A stretch of 64,000 nucleotides of DNA from Paraburkholderia phenoliruptrix (GCF_902859825.1 NZ_CADIKB010000018.1:56060-120059); one strand, 5' to 3'. Numbered from the stretch's first letter, positions 25,687 to 37,359 are shown. Translations and numbers: made by a program. The notes: generated by a model from the letters alone, not told the origin.

Positions 25687-26912
25687 ACACGCCGACCGCA
25701 AGCCCGCTAAGGCCTGCAGATATTCGCTTCCGATGGCGCGGTGTCGATGCGGACGGCGGCCGCAAAACCGGCGCACTCATTGCGCCGGATGCAGGCACGG
25801 CTCGGGCGCTCCTCCAGCGCGACAAGCTGTTCGTGGTCGATCTGAAGGCCGAAGGTCCCGCCCCGCGCCCAAGCGCCAATGCCGCCGAGGTCACGTTGTT
25901 CACACGCCAGCTCGCCAGTCTTCTGCGCGCCGGCTTGCCGCTCGCGCCCGCGCTCGATCTGCTGGCGCAGGCGCCAGGCTCGCGTCGCATGGGCATGCCG
26001 CGCATCGTCGGCACGCTGGCGCGCGACATCACGGCCGGCCTGCGGTTTTCGGCTGCGTTGCAGCGGCATCCGGCGCAGTTCAATGCGCTGTATTGCCAGC
26101 TCGTCGAGGTCGGCGAGGCGGCGGGCGCCCTCGCCGGAGTTCTCGCCCGAATCGCCGACGACCGCGAACGCGCCGCCGCCCAGCGTTCGAAAGTGCGCGC
26201 GGCGTTGACCTATCCGCTCGCGATTTTGCTGCTGGCTCTCGCGATTACCGCTGCGTTGCTGGTCTGGGTCGTACCGACTTTCAAACAGATCTTCGACGGC
26301 TTCGGCGCCCGCCTGCCCGCGCCCACGCAGTTCGTCCTCGCGCTGTCGTCCGGCGTGGCGCGATGGAGCGTTCCGGCCATTGCGGTCATCGTCGCGACGA
26401 CCTCGATAGTGACGTTTCTCCTGCGGCGCTCCGAAGCGGCACGCATCCGCTTCGCCCGCCTATCGCTGAAAATACCCGTCGCCGGAACGCTGCTCGCCAC
26501 GCTGTGCTCTGCGCGCTGGAGCCGCGCGCTCGGCACCTTGCTGTCGGCCGGCACGCCGCTCGCCGATGCCTTCGACTCGCTCACTCACGCCACCGGCAAT
26601 GCGTTTTTCGACCATGCCACCGTCGACATCGCGGCCCGGCTGCGCCGCGGAGAACGGCTCGCTGCGGCTATGCGGGCGGCGCGCTGCTTTCCGCCCGAGG
26701 TGGTGCAGCCGATCGCGGTTGCCGAGGAGTCCGGAGCAATCGACTCGATGCTGCTCGACGTGGCCTCATTGGCCGATCGTCAGGTCGACGAAAAGATCGG
26801 CGCGCTGGCGAGCCTCGGTGAACCGCTCGTCATCATTGTGTTGGGAGCGCTCGTCGGCGGTCTCGTCGTCGCCATGTATCTTCCCATTATTCAACTCGGC
26901 AACGTGGTGTAG
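25683..26912 (+). CDS. pilC: PilC-type inner-membrane platform protein (GspF family)
   Basis: The 409-residue product is a T2SSF-domain protein with two repeats. The first is about residues 70-195 (TLFTRQLASLLRAGLPLAPALDLL and FNALYCQLVEVGEAAGAL) and the second about 270-395 (RWSRALGTLLSAGTPLADAFDSL and PIAVAEESGAIDSMLLDVASL). Three membrane helices are visible, the last near the C-terminus (EPLVIIVLGALVGGLVVAMYLPIIQL). It forms the inner-membrane platform for pilus assembly. The GTG start overlaps pilB by 4 bases, implying coupling. Confidence 0.9.
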   Translation: MNTPTASPLRPADIRFRWRGVDADGGRKTGALIAPDAGTARALLQRDKLFVVDLKAEGPAPRPSANAAEVTLFTRQLASLLRAGLPLAPALDLLAQAPGSRRMGMPRIVGTLARDITAGLRFSAALQRHPAQFNALYCQLVEVGEAAGALAGVLARIADDRERAAAQRSKVRAALTYPLAILLLALAITAALLVWVVPTFKQIFDGFGARLPAPTQFVLALSSGVARWSVPAIAVIVATTSIVTFLLRRSEAARIRFARLSLKIPVAGTLLATLCSARWSRALGTLLSAGTPLADAFDSLTHATGNAFFDHATVDIAARLRRGERLAAAMRAARCFPPEVVQPIAVAEESGAIDSMLLDVASLADRQVDEKIGALASLGEPLVIIVLGALVGGLVVAMYLPIIQLGNVV

Positions 26913-26939
26913 CATCGCAGCCGAACCCATCGTTTATCC

Positions 26940-27893
26940 ATGCAGGCAGCTTATTCACTCGTGTCAGACACTTCATCCAGCCTGCTTTCGGGCGCATTTT
27001 CGAACCTGCTTCCGGCGCATTTCGCAGCCGTTCCCGGCGAGGCATTCGGCAGCCTGCCCGCCGGTTGGCAGTTCGCCTTTGCAATCGTGTTCGGGCTCGC
27101 AATCGGCAGCTTCCTGAACGTGGTCGTCCACAGGCTGCCGATCATGCTCGAACGCGCATGGCGTCTGGAAGTCAGCGAGGCGACCGACGAACCTTTCGAA
27201 GAAGACAGCCTGCCTACGCGCTACAACCTGTGGGTGCCGCGCAGCGCCTGTCCTCACTGCGGGCACGTGCTGCGCGCGTGGGAGAACGTGCCGGTGCTGA
27301 GCTACCTGCTGCTGCGCGGGCGCTGCTCCGAATGCAAGGCGCACGTGAGCCTGCGTTACCCGGTGGTCGAGGTCGCGAGTGCGGCACTCGCGGCGGCCGC
27401 GCTCGCGCTCTTTGGCCCGACACTCGCCGCGCTTGCCGCGTTCGGGCTGTGCGCGGCATTGTTGGCGATGAGCATCATCGACATGGACACGCATCTGCTT
27501 CCCGACTCCATGACGCTGCCGCTCTTGTGGGCCGGCATCGTCGTCAACTTCAACGGGGTCTTCGCGAGCCTGCACGACGCGGTGCTCGGCGCTATCTTCG
27601 GCTATCTGGTGCTATGGGCCGTGCATTGGCTGTTCCGGCTGGTACGAGGTATCGACGGAATGGGTTACGGCGACTTCAAGCTGCTGGCCGCGCTGGGCGC
27701 GTGGCTTGGCTGGGCGGCGCTGCCGCAGATCGTGCTGGTCGCCGCCGTGGCAGGCGCGGTCGTCGGGCTCGCAGCAACCTGGCGTGGCCGGATGCGCTTT
27801 GAAGAGCCGCTGCCCTTCGGGCCGTTTCTGGCAGCGGGCGGCGCCCTCACCCTGTTTCTCGGCACACCGCTCTACCTGGCTCTCGGAGGCTGA
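26940..27893 (+). CDS. pilD: Prepilin peptidase / N-methyltransferase PilD
   Basis: The 317-residue A24 aspartic peptidase processes and N-methylates prepilins. The N-terminal domain has GSFLNVVVHRLP, then the zinc tetracysteine CPHCGH and CSECK, as in the bifunctional enzyme. The catalytic aspartates are in SIIDMDTHLLPD and GIDGMGYGDFKLLAALGAWLG. About eight membrane helices are visible. It follows pilC by 27 bases and precedes coaE by 3, the conserved betaproteobacterial order. The first 40 residues are Ser/Ala-rich, so a later start is possible. Confidence 0.92.
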   Translation: MQAAYSLVSDTSSSLLSGAFSNLLPAHFAAVPGEAFGSLPAGWQFAFAIVFGLAIGSFLNVVVHRLPIMLERAWRLEVSEATDEPFEEDSLPTRYNLWVPRSACPHCGHVLRAWENVPVLSYLLLRGRCSECKAHVSLRYPVVEVASAALAAAALALFGPTLAALAAFGLCAALLAMSIIDMDTHLLPDSMTLPLLWAGIVVNFNGVFASLHDAVLGAIFGYLVLWAVHWLFRLVRGIDGMGYGDFKLLAALGAWLGWAALPQIVLVAAVAGAVVGLAATWRGRMRFEEPLPFGPFLAAGGALTLFLGTPLYLALGG

Positions 27894-27896
27894 AGC

Positions 27897-28499
27897 ATGT
27901 TCGTTGTGGGATTGACCGGCGGCATCGGCAGCGGCAAATCGACGGTGGCGGACCTGTTCGCGGCGCACGGCGTGCCGATCGTCGACACAGACCTGATCGC
28001 GCATCGCATCACGGCTCCGCAAGGAATGGCGATGCCGCAGATCGCCGCCGAATTCGGCCATGCTTTCGTCGCCGCCGACGGCTCGCTCGACCGCGCCCGC
28101 ATGCGCGCCCTCGTCTTCAGCGACGACGCCGCGCGCAAGCGCCTCGAAAACATCACGCATCCGTTGATTCGCGTGGAAACCGAGCGCGAGCAGCGCGAGG
28201 CGGAGGGACCCTATGTGATCGTCGTGGTGCCGCTGCTCGTCGAGTCGGGCAGTTGGAAAAACAGGGTAAATCGCGTGCTTGCCGTGGATTGCAGTGTGGA
28301 AACGCAAATCTCCCGTGTAATGATCCGCAACGGTTTCAGCCGCGACCAGGTGCTTGCGATCATCGCGCGTCAGGCGACTCGCGAAGCGCGCCTTGCCGCC
28401 GCGGACGACGTTATCGTGAACGACGACGCGCCGCTTGCGGCGCTGACGGCGCAGGTCGACGCGCAGCATCGCACGTACCTGGCGCTGGCGGCGGCCTGA
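27897..28499 (+). CDS. coaE: Dephospho-CoA kinase
   Basis: The 200-residue P-loop kinase has Walker A GLTGGIGSGKSTVADLFA at its N-terminus, VDTDLIAHRI, and HPLIRVETEREQREAEGPYVIVVVPLLVESG. It carries out the last step of coenzyme A synthesis, adding the 3'-phosphate. Placement after pilD is the usual order in many proteobacteria. The stop is at 28499; a promoter for the next gene lies in the 274-base gap that follows. Confidence 0.95.
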   Translation: MFVVGLTGGIGSGKSTVADLFAAHGVPIVDTDLIAHRITAPQGMAMPQIAAEFGHAFVAADGSLDRARMRALVFSDDAARKRLENITHPLIRVETEREQREAEGPYVIVVVPLLVESGSWKNRVNRVLAVDCSVETQISRVMIRNGFSRDQVLAIIARQATREARLAAADDVIVNDDAPLAALTAQVDAQHRTYLALAAA

Positions 28500-28702
28500 T
28501 CGGCGGCATCGGAAACAGTCGGCCACACACTGCAAGCGCGCGGGGAACGCCGTGCGCAGGCCGTTAGACAAAAACAGCGCTTGCGGTGCGTCACCGGTTG
28601 GCGCGAATCGTTGAACTTCGGCACTTTCCGCATGCCGAACCGGCTGAAAACCGCCGAAAACACGCGAAAAACTTTGCCAAAGCACGCGCAAAACGCGCGC
28701 GA

Positions 28703-28731
28703 TTGCTAGGGTAGTCCCACGGCATTAGAAT
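28703..28731 (+). promoter_or_regulatory. Sigma-70 promoter for zapD-yacG
   Basis: TTGCTA (28703-28708) and TAGAAT (28726-28731) are separated by 17 bp. It lies about 43 bases before the zapD start, in an otherwise empty 274-base gap. Confidence 0.6.
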
Positions 28732-28773
28732 GTCCTGCATTCCCGTCACCGACCACGCCCGAGGCGAGCCCGC

Positions 28774-29529
28774 TTGATCCTTTACGAGTACCCCTTCAAC
28801 GAGCGAATCCGGACGCTATTGCGCCTCGAAGATCTGTTCGAGCGCTTCACGTTCTTCCTGACGCAGGAAGACGCCAGGGAACACCACGTCGCACTGACCA
28901 CGCTGTTCGAGATTTCAGAGGTAGCGGGTCGCGCGGATCTCAAGTCGGATCTGATGAAGGAACTCGAGCGGCAGCGGCAAACGCTCGCGCCGTTTCGGGG
29001 CAATCCGGGCATCGAGCAGAACGCGCTCGAAGTCGTGCTCGGCGAAATCGAGCAGACCCTCGCGGGCCTCTCGCAAATGCAAGGCAAAACCGGCCAGCAT
29101 CTCGCAGAAAACGAATGGCTTGCCAGCATCCGCAGCCGCGCCATCATTCCGGGCGGCACCTGCAAGTTCGACCTGCCGTCCTATTATGCGTGGCAGCAAC
29201 TTCATCCCGACCAGCGCCGTCAGGACATCGCCAAATGGGTCACGCCGCTGCTTCCGCTGCGCGACGCCGCAACTATCGTACTGAGGCTCGCACGCGAGTC
29301 GGGTCAGGCGTCGAAAGTCATGGCCATGGCGGGCAGCTATCAGCAAATGCTGTCGGGCCGCTCCTATCAATTGATGCAGGTACGGGTCGCGCCCGAATTG
29401 CGCGTGATTCCCGAGGCCAGCGCCAACAAGTACATGCTGTGGGTGCGCTTCACGGTGCAGGACGGCGATCTGCGTCCGCGCGCGGTGGATGTCGACGTGC
29501 CCTTTCAGCTTACGCTCTGCAGCCTGTAG
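28774..29529 (+). CDS. zapD: Cell-division protein ZapD
   Basis: The 251-residue product matches ZapD (DUF1342), which bundles FtsZ filaments. It opens with (V/L)ILYEYPFNERIRTLLRLEDLFERF, the family hallmark, and includes VAPELRVIPEASANKYMLWVRF near the C-terminus. The start is TTG at 28774, preceded by GAGGCGAG and matching the conserved N-terminus. It is near yacG, as in many proteobacteria, and its partner ftsZ is 10 kb away. Confidence 0.92.
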   Translation: MILYEYPFNERIRTLLRLEDLFERFTFFLTQEDAREHHVALTTLFEISEVAGRADLKSDLMKELERQRQTLAPFRGNPGIEQNALEVVLGEIEQTLAGLSQMQGKTGQHLAENEWLASIRSRAIIPGGTCKFDLPSYYAWQQLHPDQRRQDIAKWVTPLLPLRDAATIVLRLARESGQASKVMAMAGSYQQMLSGRSYQLMQVRVAPELRVIPEASANKYMLWVRFTVQDGDLRPRAVDVDVPFQLTLCSL

Positions 29530-29657
29530 GCCAGGCCCGTCCCGACTGTCAGATAGATTCGAACAGATCCGGCGGCTTTACTCTGCCGCGCCTTTGAAGC
29601 GGCGAGAAATGGCCTTATATTCGTTACTTGTTCCATCTGCCATGTCTGCCTGACCGT

Positions 29658-29855
29658 ATGCCAACCGTCGTCAAATGCCCCACTTGCGGAAAGGACGTCC
29701 GCTGGACACCTGAAAATCGATTCCGCCCGTTCTGCTCAGAACGCTGCAAACAGATCGATCTCGGCGCCTGGGCCGCCGAGAAGTACAAGATCGGCGGGAC
29801 CGATCAGGACGCACCGTCGGACGAGACGCCTGGCGGGGATTACAACCCGCATTGA
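29658..29855 (+). CDS. yacG: DNA gyrase inhibitor YacG
   Basis: The 65-residue zinc protein has KCPTCGKDVRW and FCSERCKQIDLGAWAAEKY, the CxxC...CxxxC zinc site of YacG. E. coli YacG binds GyrB and inhibits DNA gyrase. The start is set at MPTVVKCPTC (29658), giving the normal family length; 29628 would add ten unrelated residues. It completes the coaE-zapD-yacG series, and an acidic C-terminal tail is normal. Confidence 0.92.
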   Translation: MPTVVKCPTCGKDVRWTPENRFRPFCSERCKQIDLGAWAAEKYKIGGTDQDAPSDETPGGDYNPH

Positions 29856-29976
29856 TCGACGGCGCGCGCTGTTCCACCTGCGTCGAAGCGCCTCGGAATA
29901 ACCGCGCGAAAAACGGCGTCGCGTGGTGACTCTCTCAGCGGGGGTCAATCGACCCTCCGACGTCCGTGCACTTTCC

Positions 29977-30402
29977 CTATGCAGCCTGTTCCGCCGCGAG
30001 CCATTCGAGCACGGGAATCGTGGCCGGCAGCAGCGGCGAAACGTCGGCGGGCAACGCCTGCCAGACAAACGCCTGGCCTTCGCGGCCGTGCGGCTTGCCG
30101 GTCCACTGCGTCACCTTGCAGAAATAAAGCCGCACATAAGCGTGCGGATAGTCGTGTTCGAGCGTGTGCCACAAGTGGCACGCTTTGACGTCGATACCGA
30201 GTTCCTCGTGCAACTCGCGCGCGAGCGCCGCCTCGACCGATTCGCCCGCTTCCAGCTTGCCGCCGGGAAACTCCCAGTAGCCCTCGTACGGCTTACCTGC
30301 GGGACGTTGCGCGAGCAGATAGCGGCCATCGGGCTGCACGAGCACGCCAACGGCAACCTCGGTGACGGGCCGGCCCGCCGCGTTCTTCTGAGCGTCGCTC
30401 AT
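29977..30402 (-). CDS. Nudix hydrolase, MutT-like 8-oxo-dGTP diphosphatase
   Basis: The 141-residue product has a complete Nudix box, GGKLEAGESVEAALARELHE followed by ELGI (GX5EX7REUXEEXGU). The protein opens VTEVAVGVLVQPDGRYLLAQRPAGKPYEGYWEFPGG, the MutT subfamily start. MutT cleans the nucleotide pool of oxidised dGTP; its substrate here is inferred. The start is MSDAQKNAAG at 30402, which overlaps the upstream ATPase gene by 4 bases (ATGA). Confidence 0.88.
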   Translation of the reverse strand: MSDAQKNAAGRPVTEVAVGVLVQPDGRYLLAQRPAGKPYEGYWEFPGGKLEAGESVEAALARELHEELGIDVKACHLWHTLEHDYPHAYVRLYFCKVTQWTGKPHGREGQAFVWQALPADVSPLLPATIPVLEWLAAEQAA

Positions 30403-31274
30403 GCCTGTGATTTCCTGCCGGACCAATCGCGCGCGAACTGCCACGCGACACGTCCCGAACGCGACCCGCGCTCCAGCGCCCAGACGAGCGCCTCGCCGCG
30501 CGCCGCCTCGACTTCCGCGTCGGTGCAGCCGAAATGGCGCAACCAGTGCGCGATGATCGACAGGTAGTCGTCCTGCTTAAACGGATAAAAGCTGACCCAC
30601 AGCCCGAAACGTTCTGACAGCGAGATCTTCTCTTCCACCAACTCACCGGGATGAATCTCACCGTCGGACGTGTGCTTGTACGTCTCGTTATCGCTCATAT
30701 ACTCAGGCAGCAGATGGCGCCGGTTGGAGGTCGCGTAAATGAGCACGTTGTCTGACTGCGCGGCGACCGAGCCGTCCAGCGCGACTTTCAGCGCCTTGTA
30801 GCCCGACTCGCCGTCTTCGAACGAGAGGTCGTCGCAGAACACCACGAAGCGCTCCGGACGCTGCGCGATCAGCTCGACGATGTCGCCGAGGTCGTGCAAA
30901 TCGTCCTTGTCCACTTCGATGAGACGCAGCCCGTCTTTCGCGTAGGCGTTCAGGCAGGCCTTGATCAGCGACGACTTGCCGGTGCCGCGCGCGCCCGTCA
31001 GCAGCACATTGTTCGCCGGCAGCTTGTGGACGAATTGGCGCGTGTTCTGCTCGATCAGCGCTTTTTGGCGGTCGATGTTTTGCAGGTCGTCGAGCTTGAT
31101 CTCAGAAATGGCCGGCACTGCCTGAAGGTAGCCGCGCCCCTGGCGCTTGCGCCAGCGGAATGCGACCGCCGCCGACCAGTCGATGTCAGGCGCGGCGGGC
31201 GGAAGCATCGCCTCCAGGCGGACGAGCACGGCTTCGGCTCGCGTCAGAAACTGTTCGAGTTTGTCCATGACCAT
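30399..31274 (-). CDS. DUF815 AAA+ ATPase
   Basis: The 291-residue product is a DUF815 P-loop ATPase. Walker A is NVLLTGARGTGKSSLIKACL (about 95-114) and the Walker B-like region is RFVVFCDDLSFEDGES. TSNRRHLLPEYMSDNE is a sensor-1 signature of the family. Its biological role is not established. A start at 31268 (MDKLEQ) is equally possible. The gene lies between argJ and mutT on one minus-strand unit, and the 4-base overlap with mutT suggests coupling. Confidence 0.85.
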   Translation of the reverse strand: MVMDKLEQFLTRAEAVLVRLEAMLPPAAPDIDWSAAVAFRWRKRQGRGYLQAVPAISEIKLDDLQNIDRQKALIEQNTRQFVHKLPANNVLLTGARGTGKSSLIKACLNAYAKDGLRLIEVDKDDLHDLGDIVELIAQRPERFVVFCDDLSFEDGESGYKALKVALDGSVAAQSDNVLIYATSNRRHLLPEYMSDNETYKHTSDGEIHPGELVEEKISLSERFGLWVSFYPFKQDDYLSIIAHWLRHFGCTDAEVEAARGEALVWALERGSRSGRVAWQFARDWSGRKSQA

Positions 31275-31308
31275 GATGAGCGGCCGAAAGGCCGCGTGAT
31301 GAACCGGG

Positions 31309-32550
31309 TTACGAGCGGTAGTCGGCGTTGATGCTCACGTAGTCGTGCGACAGGTCGCAAGTCCAGATCGTGGCTTGCGCATTGCCGCGACCGAGCACGA
31401 CGCGAATGCCGATCTCGCTCTTCTTCATGACGCGCTGGCCGTCTTCTTCGCGGTACGCCGGGTTGCGGCCGCCGGCCGTCGCGACCAGCACGTCGTCCAG
31501 ATACAGATCGATTTTGCCGACGTCGAGATCGTCGATGCCGGCATAGCCGATGGCCGCCAGAATGCGGCCGAGGTTCGGGTCCGATGCGTAGAAGGCCGTC
31601 TTCACGAGCGGAGAGTGGCCGATCGCATAGGCGATCTGGCGGCATTCGCCGACGCTCGAACCGCCTTCCACATGAACCGTCATGAATTTGGTCGCGCCTT
31701 CGCCGTCGCGCACGATCAGTTGCGCGAGCGTTTGCGCGACTTCAGTCACCGCATCGCGCAACGCGGCGTAGGCGGGCGAGTCGGTGGAGGTGATGGCCGG
31801 CAGGCTCGATTTGCCCGACGCGATCAGAATGAAGGAGTCGTTGGTCGACGTGTCGCCGTCGATCGTGATGCAGTTGAACGAGCGGTCTGCCACGTGTTTG
31901 ACGAGCGCGTCGAGCACCGGCTGTGCGACGGCTGCGTCGAATGCAAGGAAGCCGAGCATGGTGGCCATGTTCGGCTTGATCATGCCGGCGCCCTTGCTGA
32001 TGCCCGTGAGCGTAACCGTGTGCCCCTCGATCGTGACCTGACGCGAGGCCGCTTTCGGCAGCGTGTCGGTGGTCATGATCGCCTGCGCGGCGTCGTACCA
32101 GTTGGCTTCCTTGCGGTTCGCGAGCGCGGCCGGCAGGCCGGCTTTCAGGCGATCGACCGGCAGGGGCTCGAGAATCACGCCCGTCGAAAACGGCAGCACC
32201 TGCTCGGGCGCAATATCCGCCAGACGCGCGAGTTCAGCGCAGGTTTCCCGCGCATGCGCGAGGCCCGGGTCGCCGGTGCCCGCGTTTGCATTCCCGGTGT
32301 TGATCACCAGCGCGCGAATCGGCTTGCCGCCGCCGCGCACGCGCGCGAGATTCTCGCGGCAGACGGTGACGGGCGCCGCGCAGAACCGGTTCTGCGTGAA
32401 GACGCCGCCGACCGTCGCGCTTTCGTCGACGGAAATCACCAGCACGTCCTTGCGGTTCGGCTTGCGAATGTTCGCCTCCGCCCAGCCGAGCGTGACGCCG
32501 GCCACGGGATGCAGTTGAGCGGGATCGATCGAGGGGAAATTGACAGCCAT
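31309..32550 (-). CDS. argJ: Bifunctional glutamate N-acetyltransferase / amino-acid acetyltransferase ArgJ
   Basis: The 413-residue product recycles the acetyl group in the cyclic arginine pathway and can also form N-acetylglutamate. The self-cleavage site is visible: the nucleophile Thr lies in NMATMLGFLAFDAAV, where the alpha and beta chains would separate. KGAGMIKPN precedes it. The start is MAVNFPSIDPAQL (32550), giving the standard length; a longer frame to 32634 has no support. It is downstream of secA and upstream of the DUF815 gene. Confidence 0.95.
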   Translation of the reverse strand: MAVNFPSIDPAQLHPVAGVTLGWAEANIRKPNRKDVLVISVDESATVGGVFTQNRFCAAPVTVCRENLARVRGGGKPIRALVINTGNANAGTGDPGLAHARETCAELARLADIAPEQVLPFSTGVILEPLPVDRLKAGLPAALANRKEANWYDAAQAIMTTDTLPKAASRQVTIEGHTVTLTGISKGAGMIKPNMATMLGFLAFDAAVAQPVLDALVKHVADRSFNCITIDGDTSTNDSFILIASGKSSLPAITSTDSPAYAALRDAVTEVAQTLAQLIVRDGEGATKFMTVHVEGGSSVGECRQIAYAIGHSPLVKTAFYASDPNLGRILAAIGYAGIDDLDVGKIDLYLDDVLVATAGGRNPAYREEDGQRVMKKSEIGIRVVLGRGNAQATIWTCDLSHDYVSINADYRS

Positions 32551-32683
32551 GGTCGCGACCTGTCGAAGAAAATGCCGGCGGGCGCCGGCATAAAGGAAAA
32601 CGGAACTGGTGGCTCGGGGAGGGTGCCGCACCACCGCGCAATCAACAACACCACACGGTGCAAAAGAGACGCTGTAAAGCGAC

Positions 32684-32707
32684 GCGGCGCGCCTCAGAGC
32701 GCGCCGC
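32684..32707 (-). terminator. Perfect hairpin between secA and argJ
   Basis: GCGGCGCGC (32684-32692) and GCGCGCCGC (32699-32707) form a 9-bp stem with a 6-base loop, just after the secA stop. There is no T tract, so it may be a partial or Rho-assisted terminator, or an mRNA stabiliser. Confidence 0.45.
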
Positions 32708-32715
32708 CTTCGGCA

Positions 32716-35526
<2,811 letters not shown>

Positions 35527-35814
35527 CGGATCGGTGTCTGCGTCGCGGCTTCGGCTGGTCGCGGCGTGCGGTTCATGCACGCGCGCTCCGGGGTCGGAAT
35601 GGCCTCGGCGGCTTAGTCCAAGAGTGAATTCGAATCGGGCATTTTAGCACGCGCCCCCGCCCGCGCTGATGTCAGCGGCGCGAGGCCGGGAACGCAGCAA
35701 ACCCCGCCCCGCCGCGCTTCGCGGCTGCCGATGCGGCCGGCCCGCGGTGCATGCTGCGCGGTACAATTGCGGCAGGTTCGCGCGTCGGGCGCGGACACGC
35801 CGTCACAGTCAAAC

Positions 35815-36297
35815 ATGAGCCGTTTTCCCTCGTTTTCAAGGCCGCCCAGGCAGTTCGAGGCGCGCCGCCCGCAGCCGGTCGCCGACGTGCTCAATCGCAC
35901 GGACGCGTTCGCCGCGCTGCGCGCGGGCGTCGAGCAGATTGCGGCGCTGGAAAAGGACCTGCGCGACCTGCTGCCCGACTACCTGGCGACGAGCGTCGAA
36001 CCCGGTTTTATCAAAGAAGGCGTGCTCTCGCTCTTTGCTGCGCACAACGCGCTCGCGGCGCGTCTGCGGCATCTGGAGCCGCGGCTCCTGGCGGATTTGC
36101 AGCAGCGCGGCTGGCCGGTCAATGCGCTGCGCATCCGCGTGCGGCCGCAGCCCGCCAAAGAGCCGCCGCCCGTCAAGCAGGCGCGCATGACGCCGGCCGG
36201 AGCCGACGCGCTGCACGCGCTCAGCGAATCGCTCGCGCCGTCGCCGCTGCGGGAGGCGCTGGCGAAAATGGCGGCGCGGCATCGGCGAAATCGCTGA
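35815..36297 (+). CDS. DciA-family (DUF721) protein
   Basis: The 160-residue product matches DUF721. It has an N-terminal RPPRQFEARRPQPVADVLN, a helical segment, and a compact region VEPGFIKEGVLSLFAAHNALAARLRHLEPRLLADLQQRGWPVNALRIRV. DciA loads the DnaB replicative helicase in bacteria lacking DnaC/DnaI, so that is the likely role. The start is MSRFPSFSRPP (35815). It is divergent from secA, as in other Burkholderiaceae, and converges on lpxC with a shared terminator. Confidence 0.82.
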   Translation: MSRFPSFSRPPRQFEARRPQPVADVLNRTDAFAALRAGVEQIAALEKDLRDLLPDYLATSVEPGFIKEGVLSLFAAHNALAARLRHLEPRLLADLQQRGWPVNALRIRVRPQPAKEPPPVKQARMTPAGADALHALSESLAPSPLREALAKMAARHRRNR

Positions 36298-36334
36298 ACA
36301 AAAAAAAGCGGCTCGTCTGAGCCGCTTTCTTTTC
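36297..36334. terminator. Bidirectional terminator between dciA and lpxC
   Basis: AAAGCGGCTC (36305-36314) and GAGCCGCTTT (36319-36328) form a 10-bp stem with an A run before and a T-rich run after, serving both convergent genes. Confidence 0.85.
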
Positions 36335-36379
36335 GTCCACTCGCTTCGGAAATTTCACCGAAGACGCGATGCCGATTCT

Positions 36380-37297
36380 TTATGCAAAAGCCGTCTGCGT
36401 CTCATAAGCAAAGCCGCGCGGCGCCTTCTGTGTGTCGTCGAACGTGACGATTTCGTACGAATCTTCGTGCGCGAGCAACTCGCGCAGCAGCGCGTTGTTC
36501 AGGCCGTGACCCGACTTGTAGGCGTTGTACGAAGCCAGCAGCGGATGCCCGACCACATACAGGTCGCCGATTGCGTCGAGCATCTTGTGCTTCACGAACT
36601 CGTCGTCGTAACGCAGCCCGTCGTTGTTCAGAATGCGATATTCGTCGAGCACGATCGCGTTGTCCATGCTGCCGCCGCGCGCGAGGCCCAGTTCGCGCAT
36701 CATTTCCACTTCGTGAGCGAAGCCGAACGTGCGGGCGCGTGCGATTTCGCGCACGTACGACGTGTTGGCGAAATCGACTTCCAGCGCCTGGCCGGTTTTA
36801 TCGACAGCCGGGTGGCGGAAATCAATCGTGAATTTGAGCTTGAAACCGAAATACGGATCGAGGCGGGCGAATTTGTCGCCGTCGCGAATCTCGACGGGCT
36901 TCGTGACCTTGATGAACTTCTTCGCGGCGTTCTGCTCTTCGATTCCCGCCGATTGAATCAGAAACACGAACGAGCCGGCGCTGCCGTCCATGATCGGAAT
37001 TTCTTCCGCGGTGACATCGACATACAGATTGTCGATGCCGAGACCGGCGCAGGCGGACATCAGATGCTCGATGGTCGAGACGCGCGCGCCGTCTTTCTGC
37101 AACACGGAAGCGAGGCGCGTGTCGCCAATCGCCATGGCCGACGCAGGAATGTCCACCGGCGTGGGCAAATCCACGCGCGAAAACACAATGCCCGTATCCG
37201 GCGCTGCGGGGCGGAGCGTCAGGTCAACCTTGCGGCCGGAATGCAAGCCGATGCCGACCGTCTTGACGATTGATTTGATGGTGCGCTGCTTCAACAT
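36380..37297 (-). CDS. lpxC: UDP-3-O-acyl-N-acetylglucosamine deacetylase LpxC
   Basis: The 305-residue zinc deacetylase commits UDP-acyl-GlcNAc to lipid A synthesis. It shows QRTIKSIVKTVGIGLHSGRKV, STIEHLMSACAGLG with the zinc-binding His, and VKHKMLDAIGDLYVVGHPLL with the other ligands (HxxxD). The start is MLKQRTIKS (37297), the family start. It ends the dcw region as in many proteobacteria. Its leader carries an A/T-flanked hairpin at 37318-37337. Confidence 0.96.
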   Translation of the reverse strand: MLKQRTIKSIVKTVGIGLHSGRKVDLTLRPAAPDTGIVFSRVDLPTPVDIPASAMAIGDTRLASVLQKDGARVSTIEHLMSACAGLGIDNLYVDVTAEEIPIMDGSAGSFVFLIQSAGIEEQNAAKKFIKVTKPVEIRDGDKFARLDPYFGFKLKFTIDFRHPAVDKTGQALEVDFANTSYVREIARARTFGFAHEVEMMRELGLARGGSMDNAIVLDEYRILNNDGLRYDDEFVKHKMLDAIGDLYVVGHPLLASYNAYKSGHGLNNALLRELLAHEDSYEIVTFDDTQKAPRGFAYETQTAFA

Positions 37298-37317
37298 GGT
37301 GATCTTTTGTTCGATTG

Positions 37318-37339
37318 AAAATCCCAATCGGGACTTTTT
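37318..37339 (-). promoter_or_regulatory. Terminator-like hairpin in the lpxC leader
   Basis: On the minus strand AAAGTCCC and GGGATTTT (37330-37337, 37318-37325) form an 8-bp stem around GATT, with T residues in and just after the right arm. It sits about 20 bases before the lpxC start, so it could attenuate lpxC or hide its ribosome site. Confidence 0.45.
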
Positions 37340-37353
37340 ATTCCATAGCACGA

Positions 37354-37359
37354 ATTATA
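37354..37359 (-). promoter_or_regulatory. TATAAT -10 element for lpxC
   Basis: An exact TATAAT is read on the minus strand 57 bases before the lpxC start. No good -35 is seen. It lies in the 294-base gap between the peroxiredoxin gene and lpxC, in which no coding frame is supported. Confidence 0.4.
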
